Source: Palauibacter sp965207805 (GTDB lineage Bacteria > Gemmatimonadota > Gemmatimonadetes > Palauibacterales > Palauibacteraceae). From it: 64,000 bases of DNA. Made by a program: the position numbers and the translations under genes. The notes below the pieces were generated by a model. The model did no database searches. It was not told the DNA's origin and worked only from the letters and a program-made list of their open reading frames with translations. Of this stretch, positions 8,646-16,023 are shown piece by piece (position 1 is the stretch's first letter; every line of letters begins with the position of its first letter). The stretch is from the NCBI GenBank assembly GCA_965207805.1, contig OZ242312.1, positions 1,178,001 to 1,242,000 of the forward strand, given 5' to 3'.

Positions 8646-8660
8646 GGGGGGGGGGGGGGG
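8646..8660 (+). repeat. G15 homopolymer tract
   Basis: Fifteen consecutive G, about 50 bases upstream of the ATG of the small lipoprotein gene and directly after the terminator. Confidence 0.9.
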
Positions 8661-8710
8661 TGAAAGTGAAGGTTCTTCTTCAACACCCCCCATCCCAAGG
8701 AGAGAAACCA

Positions 8711-9295
8711 ATGAAGAAGACGATCCTCTGTGCCCTGGCCGTGCTGGCCGTCTCCTCGTGCGGCGAGGTCCCGACCGAGGCGGTCCCCGCCGACGCGGTG
8801 CCGGTCGAGGGCGAGACCCTCGCCGGGACGGAAGCCGAGATGCAGGCCGCCGCCGACGGCGGAAACGGCGTCTGCGAAGTGGAATACGATGACGATGTCA
8901 CCATAGCCAGCGGCAGCTTATTCGGCACCTTGACCGTCACGGTTCCGTGGCACGTGCACGGCACGCATCCCTACCGTGTGAGCTTCAATGCCATATCGTG
9001 GGGCCCCGGCTGGACAAGACAGGAACTCGGCATTATCCCTCCGGATATTGCGGGATGCCACGATCCCTTCGCACGGTTCTACGGCGGAAGGAACTACTTC
9101 TGCTACGCCAACGCCGGGGTCCCTTCCTTTGGGCCGTGGCGATACGACAGCGAGACCGGCAAGAGCTCGTCTTCGTTCATATACGTTCGAATCAGGCCAG
9201 GCACCGAAGGCTACCCCAATGTCACGGAGATCTCCTTCCGGGGTGCGGGCGGCCGCGGCAAGGGCTGCAACTTCAGGGGCAGGGTGAAGGCGTAG
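8711..9295 (+). CDS. Small lipoprotein of unknown function
   Basis: 194 residues, with AAGGAGAGAAACC directly before the ATG. A signal peptide ends in VSSC (Cys18), then a Glu/Ala-rich linker to about residue 55 (several VPADAVP-like units). The folded part has four Cys (GVCEVEYDDD, AGCHDPF, YFCYANAG, KGCNFRG), so two disulphides are possible, and is rich in Gly, Tyr and Trp. No family recognised. It lies between the tRNA-type att site and an R1 repeat; the G15 tract upstream could alter its expression. Confidence 0.75.
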   Translation: MKKTILCALAVLAVSSCGEVPTEAVPADAVPVEGETLAGTEAEMQAAADGGNGVCEVEYDDDVTIASGSLFGTLTVTVPWHVHGTHPYRVSFNAISWGPGWTRQELGIIPPDIAGCHDPFARFYGGRNYFCYANAGVPSFGPWRYDSETGKSSSSFIYVRIRPGTEGYPNVTEISFRGAGGRGKGCNFRGRVKA

Positions 9296-9312
9296 GCCCG
9301 CTTGCCCGAAGA

Positions 9313-9342
9313 CGCGGGCGCGGCGGAGGGGCCGCGCCCGCG
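9313..9342 (+). terminator. GC-rich hairpin after the lipoprotein gene
   Basis: Perfect 11-bp stem CGCGGGCGCGG / CCGCGCCCGCG 18 bases past the stop codon. There is no T run, so termination strength is uncertain. Confidence 0.4.
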
Positions 9343-9540
9343 CGATTCCCTCCCAAGGGTGTTGACGGCCACGGCTGAACGCGAATGCGGCGAGCACCTC
9401 GTCATGCCTCTGCGAGACGATGCGCCCGCCGCTGGGCTTCGGGATCAAGAAGCTGAAACGCCGCCGCCGACAGGTCTTTTGGCCCGGATCGGGAGCCGTC
9501 TCCGCCGGAGCCGGGCAACCGCGCTTGGGAGGCACTCCAA

Positions 9541-9632
9541 GGCTGGCTCACGACCGTTAGTGGTCGCGAGCCAGCATACCCTCGGTATAACCGCGGGCTG
9601 GCGAGGGGGTGCTCCGCCCCCTTCGATCCCCA
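9541..9632 (+). repeat. R1 structured repeat, copy 1
   Basis: Three stems in order: GGCTGGCTC-CGACC with GGTCG-GAGCCAGC; CCC-CGG with CCG-GGG; and AGGGGG with CCCCCT, then TCGATCCCC. A CCAGC after stem 1 can also pair with GCTGG after stem 2. Five further copies share this plan. Confidence 0.8.
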
Positions 9633-10269
9633 GGACAAACCCCCGCTCCGGCAGCGTTCGCGGTTCGGGCGTCCGAAGGTTCCCCCCGGCGGCCCGTCAC
9701 CGGATGTTCCGCCGTCGGCTTCGCGGCTGAGTCCGCAGAGTGACCGGCGAGGCGGCGTCGGCGGCGTTGCCACCGCTTCGGCGCCGGTCCCCCCGGCCTC
9801 CGGCACGGACTCCGTCCGTTCCTTCAGCCGGGGTCGAGTCCCTTCCCACCCCGGACGGAAGGAATCCCGTCCAAACGTCCCGGTCGGAGGGACGGGCTCC
9901 GCCCGCCCCGGAGACGGGGAGGACCGGCGGGCGCAGGGCTGGAGCGGGCCGGGGAGGCCGGTCCGCCGGTCTGGTCCCGCGAGCACGCCGATGGCGCGGC
10001 TTACGAAGTCCGGCCTCGGGCTTCCGGGACCGGGCCATGTCGGGCGGCCTCTTCTGGTGGCGCACGAAAGGTCGTGTCGGGGGTCTGGGGGCATCCCCCA
10101 GCCAGAGTTTTTGTGAAACAAAAGCGCATCTGGCTCCTCCGAAACCCCGCAAACGCGGGGCCGCTACGGAACCGCCGCGTCGAGCCCCTGAGCGGCGACT
10201 GCGACCGCCCGCGAGCCTCGGTCGCAATCACGCCATCGCGACCGGGTCCGCGAGTGGCGCAGAAGCCTC
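9633..10269. other. Non-coding stretch before integrase 2
   Basis: No credible gene on either strand. It holds a perfect hairpin CTGGGGG-CAT-CCCCCAG at 10085-10101, followed after six bases by five T (a possible terminator), and a second hairpin CCCCGC-AAAC-GCGGGG a little further on. Confidence 0.4.
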
Positions 10270-10326
10270 CTCTCCGCGATACTTCGTCGCGCAGATCGTG
10301 CAGTCCATCGAGAGAGGAATCGAACG

Positions 10327-11532
10327 ATGGCACGCACGAAACGAAGCCGCCGGAGCTACGGCGCCGGCGAATGGGGCCGGAACCGGGTCAGGGTGTTCCC
10401 CGATCCCAAGACCGGCCTCTTCCAAGTCGAGTGGCGCGAGAACGGACGAAGGCGGAGCCGGTCCTTGGGTCACCGCGACTGGGCGAGGGCGAAGAAGCAG
10501 GCGGACGAGGTCGCCGCCGGATTCGCAAGCCCGAACCTGAAGGGCGAGGCGGAAGCCGAGCCCGAGCCTCTCGACCTTGGGACGCTATTTGACATCTACG
10601 GTGAGGAGGTGACGCCCACCAAAGGCGCACGGGCGCGGCGGCACGACCGGGCCGCTACGCACATGTTCCTCCGGCTATTCGGAAGGAACCGCAACCCGGC
10701 CACCCTGTCCCAAAGGGACTGGGACCGCTTCATCCGGGCACGGCGCGCGGGCAGAATCGGGGCGAGCGGCAAGCCCGTGGGCGATCGGATGGTCGAACAC
10801 GACCTGAAGTTCCTGATCGCGGTTCTGAACTGGGCCGCGAGGTCGAGGGACGACCGGGGCCGCCTGCTCCTCGACAGGAACCCGCTGAAGGGCCTCAAGA
10901 AGCCGACGGAAAGGAACCCGAACCGGGTCGTCCTCACCGAGGACGAATACCAAGCGATGCTGAAGGTGTCGCGGCGGGTCGGGTGGCGGTTCCATGTCGC
11001 CCTCGTGCTCGCGCACGAGACGGGGCACCGGATCGGCGCGATTCGCAACCTCAGGTGGGAGGACATCGACTTCGAGGGCCGGGCGATCCTTTGGCGGGCC
11101 GAGCACGACAAGTCGGGACACGAGCATGTCACGCCCGTAACCGCCGAGACGCTCGAAGTTCTGGAGAGGGCGCGGAGGAATAACCCCGGACCCGCGGAAG
11201 CTCCGGTGCTGCCCGCGCACCGCAATCCCTCGAAGTGCATGGGACCTGCGGTGGCCCAGGGGTGGTGGGTCCGGGCCGAGAGGCTGGCGGGGCTGGAGCC
11301 CAAGCGCGGAAGGGGCTGGCACTCGCTGCGGCGGAAGTTTGCCAGCGACCTGATGGATCAGCCGCTCAAGGTGCTCTGCGAACTCGGAGGCTGGAAGGAG
11401 TCCCGAACGGTACTGCAATGCTATCAGCACGCCGACGAGGGACAGCTTCGGAAGGCTCTGGAAGCCCGCGGAAGGTCTCGCGGCCAGATCCGCAATCGGC
11501 GGGACTCAAACGGCTGGAATCCGCCCGGCTAA
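10327..11532 (+). CDS. Tyrosine recombinase (integrase 2)
   Basis: 401-residue paralogue of the integrase at 7208, with the same start, leader and catalytic residues (Arg235, HSLRR, Tyr366). Where integrase 1 stops (TAG) this copy reads CAG and runs on into QIRNRRDSNGWNPPG, so its tail is translated att-proximal DNA. Its stop overlaps, in opposite orientation, the chimeric end of the truncated mobilization protein at 11506. The similarity between the copies covers gene, leader and about 40 bases beyond. The pair arose by duplication or by two insertions of related elements. Confidence 0.9.
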   Translation: MARTKRSRRSYGAGEWGRNRVRVFPDPKTGLFQVEWRENGRRRSRSLGHRDWARAKKQADEVAAGFASPNLKGEAEAEPEPLDLGTLFDIYGEEVTPTKGARARRHDRAATHMFLRLFGRNRNPATLSQRDWDRFIRARRAGRIGASGKPVGDRMVEHDLKFLIAVLNWAARSRDDRGRLLLDRNPLKGLKKPTERNPNRVVLTEDEYQAMLKVSRRVGWRFHVALVLAHETGHRIGAIRNLRWEDIDFEGRAILWRAEHDKSGHEHVTPVTAETLEVLERARRNNPGPAEAPVLPAHRNPSKCMGPAVAQGWWVRAERLAGLEPKRGRGWHSLRRKFASDLMDQPLKVLCELGGWKESRTVLQCYQHADEGQLRKALEARGRSRGQIRNRRDSNGWNPPG

Positions 11533-12855
11533 TCTCGTAACATCAACGACCGCAACAAGATGTAAATCCATCAACGTCCGCCCGTCAGCCGCCGCTCCAA
11601 ATCGGTCACGCAGCTCCCTCCTCACTCTCTCGACAGCTTCAAGTAGGGCCGCCCCTTCATGGTGAAGGCCGGACGGACGGTCGTCCCGGCGGGCAGCGAC
11701 ACGTACCGGTCCCCGCTGCTCTCCAGCAACTCGACGCCCCAGGTCGTCTCCTCGATCTCGGCCAGCATCGCGCGCGCCCACCCGGTCCGCGTGTCCAGCT
11801 CGTCCAAGGTCTCGATCCGGTCGTGGATGATCCTCGACAGCCAATGCATCGTCCCCAAGCTTCCGAAGCAGATACCCAGGAAGAGGCTCATGCCGACCAC
11901 CAGCGGCCGGAGCCAAGCCCTCATCAGCAACTCGCGCATCTTCCCGGTCGCCTCGGCCGTATCGGCCTCGATGGAACGCAGCGCGCCGCTTGCGACGGCG
12001 CTCAAGTTCTCGCCGAGCCGCGCGAGCTCGCGCGCGGCTTCGTCCTCGATCCGTCGCCGGTCGGCCTCCAGCCTGCTCCTCAGCCGGGACGTCAAGTCGC
12101 CCGGGCTCGAAGTCTCGTTCATACAGTTCTCCCTTCAGCCGCCACCGCTTCCCGCTGTCGGGATCGCGGGCGGTGATGTAGTCCCTCCCTTGGCGGGTCA
12201 CGTCGAGGCCAACGTCCTCCAGCGCGGAGACCACTTCGGCTCGGTCCTTGACCGCGCCGTGCTCGACGCGCTGCACGAGGTAGTCGCGGATCAGGGTGCG
12301 CGGATCCGCTTCGTGTTCGAGCCCGGCCCTGAGCTTCGACGCCTCGATGTAGGCCACGTGGCCCGGCCGCTGCGCCCTGGCCCGCGCCGGGTCGTCCGGT
12401 CGGCTCCAGCCGTGCTCGTGGTTGAAGGCGTCGCGCAGCGGATCGAACGTTCGCTGCCAACCGGGCGGGGCAATGTTGAGGCTGCGGCCCGTCTGTAGGT
12501 CGCACTGCGCGGCCAGAATGTGTACGTGGACGCCGCCGCCGCGCTCGCGGTGCAGCACCGCCGTCCACGAGTAGCGGTCCGGCTCCAGTCCGGCCCACGC
12601 CGTCTTCTCGAACTCGTCGAGGACGGCTTCGATCTGTTCGTCGGTGGGCCGGTCCTCCGGCGCCCATGCGATCACGGCCGATCTGTATTTCCGCTCGAAG
12701 TCGAGCGAGTCGGCGACGGCGGCCACCATGTCTGGATTGCCGCGCCACACTTCGACGCCCTCGCGCTCCCGTCCCTCGGCGTCCAACTCGCCGACGAGAT
12801 ACTTGGCCGCCGCCTTGGCCGAGCCCTTCCCGTGAGACAGGAACCTAACCAGCAT
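11506..12855 (-). pseudogene. mobA: Truncated MobA-type relaxase
   Basis: Relaxases nick oriT and lead plasmid or IME DNA into a recipient. This frame starts MLVRFLSHGKGS with the presumed catalytic Tyr19 (AKYLVG), carries the HVH metal motif (GGGVHVHILAAQCD) and an NHEHGWSRPDD segment, and overlaps mobC by 11 bases, exactly as in the intact copy at 27796. Conservation with the third copy at the right window edge ends after FGAAADGR; the last 20 or so residues are read from sequence next to integrase 2. The C-terminus and the mobD gene are therefore lost. The N-terminal nuclease domain is complete and might still nick. Confidence 0.8.
11622..12122 (-). CDS. MobB-like membrane protein inside mobA
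   Basis: 166 residues in another frame of the relaxase gene. The ATG follows GGGAG by 6 bases. It has a charged N-terminal helix, one transmembrane segment (WLRPLVVGMSLFLGICFG), a helical linker and a terminal YLKLSRE. ColE1-type plasmids place mobB and mobD inside mobA in the same way; ColE1 MobB stabilises the relaxosome at the membrane. The paralogues at 28535 and 63566 keep the same topology. The following mobD reading frame stops after 12 codons at the truncation. Confidence 0.75.
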   Translation of the reverse strand: MNETSSPGDLTSRLRSRLEADRRRIEDEAARELARLGENLSAVASGALRSIEADTAEATGKMRELLMRAWLRPLVVGMSLFLGICFGSLGTMHWLSRIIHDRIETLDELDTRTGWARAMLAEIEETTWGVELLESSGDRYVSLPAGTTVRPAFTMKGRPYLKLSRE

Positions 12856-13165
12856 CGTCGGCCTCCCCGCCGATGCGGGCGACACGGATCAGCGAGTGCT
12901 CGAACGATACGAGGTGCGCGATCACCGAGACGGCTTCAGCCGCCGAGGCGTGGGTGTTCGCCCAGCGCGCCAGCTGGTTCAGGTTGTTGCCGATGCGCGC
13001 GATCTGGCGGGTGCGCTCGCGCTCGACGGCCCGCGCCGACGCGGTCCACGTATGCGTCCGCGCCATCGCCTCGCGAAGCAGCGCGGAGGGGGACACGCCC
13101 GCCGCGGCCGCCTTCTCCCGCCAGGCGGCGTGCTCGGCGGGCGTGACGCGCGCGGCGACCATCAC
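12845..13165 (-). CDS. mobC: MobC-like relaxosome accessory protein
   Basis: 106 residues, probably ribbon-helix-helix DNA binding at oriT. The N-terminal VAARVTPAEHAAW and the motif IARIGNNLNQLARWAN are typical of MobC. Its last 11 bases overlap the relaxase start, so translation is coupled. oriT is normally just upstream of mobC, which here would place it between 13170 and 13260; there I see an unusual run of GTGG/ACC repeats but no oriT I can name. Confidence 0.85.
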   Translation of the reverse strand: MMVAARVTPAEHAAWREKAAAAGVSPSALLREAMARTHTWTASARAVERERTRQIARIGNNLNQLARWANTHASAAEAVSVIAHLVSFEHSLIRVARIGGEADDAG

Positions 13166-13240
13166 GGTGCGATGCTCGGACGGTTGTTTAGGTCACAACT
13201 CTATGTGGTGCGTGGTTTTACGTCGCCATACGCCGTCCGC

Positions 13241-13266
13241 CGATCACCCTCGCAATCACCCTTTCC
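13241..13266 (+). promoter_or_regulatory. Repeated ATCACCC motif
   Basis: GATCACCCT-N5-TCACCCTTTC. The same motif with the same 5-base spacer occurs at 21559-21582, just upstream of the P4-type integrase. Possibly arm-type integrase sites marking an element end. Nothing else is evident in 13166-13420. Confidence 0.4.
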
Positions 13267-13420
13267 GAGCCGGGTAGCGTCACCCCATTGACCGGCGCCG
13301 ATCCCCCGTTCCCGTTTGGTCGTCCGACGAAAGCCCGATTGATCCGATATGGTTCTCTCTCGGTGCCAGCGGCCGACCGGTGGCTACGTCCGCACCCGAC
13401 GATGACAGTCTCCCATCGCT

Positions 13421-14239
13421 CTACCCGGCCAACTCAGCGAGCTGCGGATCCGTGAGGTACAGGCCGCTCTTGGCGCAGAGCAACCAGATGGCGTTGTCTA
13501 CCAAGACGACAGGCACATCGGCAGCCTCGGCGATTCTCTGTACCGCTTCCATCGCGTCAAGGTCCGACACATCCTCGGGCGGCCCTCGGTGGTTGTCTTT
13601 ACCCAACGACCCGAAATCGAACAGGCCGAACGAAGCCACGGACCGCTTGAGGTGCCGGTCGGGTTTGGCCAAGTCGAAGCCAAGGTTTTTCAGGGTCTCG
13701 GCTGCCAATGGCACTCCCAAGGCGGGAAGCTTGTATACTCCCGGAGTGCCCAACCGCAACGCCGCGAGCTTGGGATCGTTGTGATTCTGACGGACCAGCG
13801 AGACGAAGTAGGTTTCCGCCGAACCGTGAACGCGGCTGTACTCCATGAGCCTTCGCGCGGTGTGAACCAGATTGCAGAGGTCCCTCTTCAAGTTCCTGGA
13901 CCCTGCCCTGCGCTCAACGAACCAAGAATTGATGCGACCGATGTCGTGTTCTGAGAGCTTGGCATAACGCCTCAAGCTAAACTCCGAAAACACCTCCCGG
14001 AGGTCCGGAAGAATCCCTTCGATCTTGGACCAGTCCCTGTCGCTGGACAACACGGCCAGCAGGATTGCCTCGAAGGTCTCGGCATCGCTCCACTCCTGAC
14101 CGGCCAACCTTCTCTTCACCGCATTCGTCTGGCCGAACCCGTCAACGCGACCGCGCCAGCCCTCGTACGACGAATCCAAGCGGGACTCGATCTTCTCCCA
14201 AAGCAAGGATAGGGTCTCCAACGATGGCTCCACTCGCAA
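13421..14239 (-). CDS. HhH DNA-glycosylase-like protein
   Basis: 272 residues. The centre carries a helix-hairpin-helix-like segment (YKLPALGVPLAAETLKNLGF) followed by KPDRHLKR, which places an Asp where HhH-GPD/Tag-type base-excision glycosylases have their catalytic Asp. The N-terminal 110 residues are helical and unrecognised. It is a single cargo gene between the mobC module and an R1 repeat, with somewhat lower GC than its neighbours. The glycosylase assignment rests on these motifs only; a defence or repair role on the element would be conjecture. Confidence 0.5.
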   Translation of the reverse strand: MRVEPSLETLSLLWEKIESRLDSSYEGWRGRVDGFGQTNAVKRRLAGQEWSDAETFEAILLAVLSSDRDWSKIEGILPDLREVFSEFSLRRYAKLSEHDIGRINSWFVERRAGSRNLKRDLCNLVHTARRLMEYSRVHGSAETYFVSLVRQNHNDPKLAALRLGTPGVYKLPALGVPLAAETLKNLGFDLAKPDRHLKRSVASFGLFDFGSLGKDNHRGPPEDVSDLDAMEAVQRIAEAADVPVVLVDNAIWLLCAKSGLYLTDPQLAELAG

Positions 14240-14384
14240 CGCAGTCCTTCCCGGATTGATTCGACCACAACGGATGGGTCACTGTCGGCAAACGTATCTG
14301 GCGGTCAGCGCGGTCGCTATTTCGTCCGGCCGCACCGGGCCTAGGATGCAGCCTCGGTTGCTCGACGGTTCAGACGACGTTTGC

Positions 14385-14474
14385 GGCTGGCTTGAGCCAC
14401 TCTTCCGGGCTCAAGCCAGTCTACCCCAAGTAATACACTTGGGGCTGGCGAGGGGCGTGCCCCTTCGATCCCCG
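14385..14474 (+). repeat. R1 structured repeat, copy 2
   Basis: Stem 1 CTGGCTTGAGCC / GGCTCAAGCCAG (12 bp, perfect). Stem 2 CCCCAAGT / ACTTGGGG. Stem 3 AGGGG-CGTG-CCCCT, then TCGATCCCC. It forms an inverted pair with copy 4 around the zinc-ribbon gene. Confidence 0.85.
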
Positions 14475-14532
14475 GAAGTCCGTCCTGCGGCGGAGTGCGC
14501 GACTGGCTCGCTCCCGTTCCCGTGCGCCCCGT

Positions 14533-14556
14533 GAGGAACATGCAGGTCGGGTACAT
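14533..14556 (-). pseudogene. Start fragment of a second zinc-ribbon gene
   Basis: Just past the stop of the zinc-ribbon gene the sequence MYPTCMFL restarts with an ATG, close to that gene's own start MYTTCMFC. Similarity ends after about 24 bases. This looks like the remnant 5' end of a tandem paralogue. Confidence 0.4.
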
Positions 14557-14562
14557 GGCGCC

Positions 14563-15558
14563 TCAGCGGTCGTCACCGTGGCGGTCGAAGAACGCGTCGG
14601 TGTCGGCGGGCAGGAGGAAGCTGTCCGCGATTGCTGCGATCTCTTCGGCTTCCTTCCATGCCTGTTCCAGGATCCAGAGTTCACCTTCGATTGCCCGCCG
14701 CTCCTGCTCTTCGTGGAGGGACATTTCGAGGGCGAGCCGGACGGGTACGGGCATTCTGCCCAGATTCCCGGGTTCCCGGTTAGCGATTTCGGTGAGGAAG
14801 CGATTGGGGTGACCCGCAGTCTCGATCTCCTTGACGGCGCGCTGAACCGAACGCCGTGAGCCACCCTGTCTATTCAGTCGCGGAACCAGCGCTGCGGCTA
14901 CGCGGCGGGCGTCCTCTCCCCGGAACGCGGCCGTGCGTATGCCTCTTTTCAACTCGACCATGAATCCCCGTTCATCCTCGTCGGGCAGCAGCCGCATCGA
15001 ACGCAGTGCGCGGAGCCTGAAGACGGCGACATCTTCAGGGGTCACCGGACCGCCATCGGAACCTCCGCCACCTACTCGAACCTTGGCCAGAGGGCGCAAG
15101 CGGCTCCAAGCGATCCACGCCCAAGAGCCGGCCATGGCGAGCCCGGTCGGGAATGCTACGGGCAACGTGGTGATCGCCAAGGCGAACCCGACCGACCCCA
15201 CGCCGCCGAGCGCGGCCAAGCGATACCTGCTCCTGAACTGATCCCCATAGCGCCACGCCGCGAACTCGCCGCGCGGCGGCTTGCCAATGCGCACCAGATC
15301 AAGGCCCGCGCGGTGGCGAGCAATCCCGATATTCTCGGTCGACGACCGCAGCGGCGTTTCCCGGAACAAGCGCTCGCAGGCCTCGACCGCCTCCCATCGC
15401 TCTTCCAGCGGCGTGAGGTTCCATCGCTGGCACTTGGTGCAAACGACCCAAAGCCGCCCCTTGGCTGCGTCGAAGGCCAGACGGCGGCCGACCGGGAAGG
15501 TCTCCAGCACTTCGTTCGAGCCGAGGGGCTTCTTGCAGAACATGCAGGTCGTGTACAC
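14563..15558 (-). CDS. Zinc-ribbon membrane protein, unknown function
   Basis: 331 residues with a GTG start. The first 45 residues contain CMFC and CTKC pairs, a likely zinc ribbon at the very N-terminus. A hydrophobic segment near 135-165 (LPVAFPTGLAMAGSWAWIAW) spans the membrane once or as a hairpin. The rest is a charged, helical cytoplasmic domain ending in a Glu-rich coiled-coil-like stretch. No family known to me. It is the only gene between two inverted R1 repeats (copies 2 and 4), so it may move as cargo with them. Confidence 0.65.
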   Translation of the reverse strand: MYTTCMFCKKPLGSNEVLETFPVGRRLAFDAAKGRLWVVCTKCQRWNLTPLEERWEAVEACERLFRETPLRSSTENIGIARHRAGLDLVRIGKPPRGEFAAWRYGDQFRSRYRLAALGGVGSVGFALAITTLPVAFPTGLAMAGSWAWIAWSRLRPLAKVRVGGGGSDGGPVTPEDVAVFRLRALRSMRLLPDEDERGFMVELKRGIRTAAFRGEDARRVAAALVPRLNRQGGSRRSVQRAVKEIETAGHPNRFLTEIANREPGNLGRMPVPVRLALEMSLHEEQERRAIEGELWILEQAWKEAEEIAAIADSFLLPADTDAFFDRHGDDR

Positions 15559-15786
15559 GGCGGTTGCGAACCATTGGATTCAGAGGAGCAGCTCCGGCGA
15601 GTCTTCATATTCGCCCATCCCGTTCTGCAACGGCAACGGTTCACCGCGGCAACGGTCCGCCCACATTCGACGGTGGGAGGCCGCGCATCCAATTCCGGAC
15701 GCCGGCGGATGGCACCCCTCCATCTGGACACCAAAGAGGGTCCCGCCAAGATCCGCCGCGCCAACGGGCAATCGGCGCGGAAATCC

Positions 15787-15884
15787 GGGGGGTCAAAGGG
15801 GGGCGGAGCACTCCCCTTGCCAGTCCGCCACGTTCAACGTGGCGTGGGCTGGCTGACGGCCACTAATGGTCTCCAGCCAGCCCC
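15787..15884 (-). repeat. R1 structured repeat, copy 4 (inverted)
   Basis: On the minus strand: stem 1 GGCTGGCTG / CAGCCAGCC, stem 2 CGCCACGT / ACGTGGCG, stem 3 AAGGGG / CCCCTT. Its 5' flank (15908-15966) contains the hairpin CCGGGC-ATC-GCCCGG and is about 80 percent identical to the flank of copy 6 (54588-54646), so here the repeated unit is longer. The rest of 15559-16023 has no gene. Confidence 0.8.
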
Positions 15885-16023
15885 AGCGGACACCTCCGAA
15901 ACGCCGCTCCGGGCATCGCCCGGAACAGTATCGACCGGGCCGTCGCGGGCCAGCTCTCCGGCCTCGTGAACATCGACCTCACGGACGGTGAGTCGCTTCC
16001 GATTCTCACCAAAGCCGTCCATG

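Noticed and set aside
9633..10540. Plus-strand frame of 266 codons running into integrase 2
   Set aside because: Arg/Pro/Gly-rich shadow of GC-rich DNA; it ends in another frame of the integrase and has no family features.
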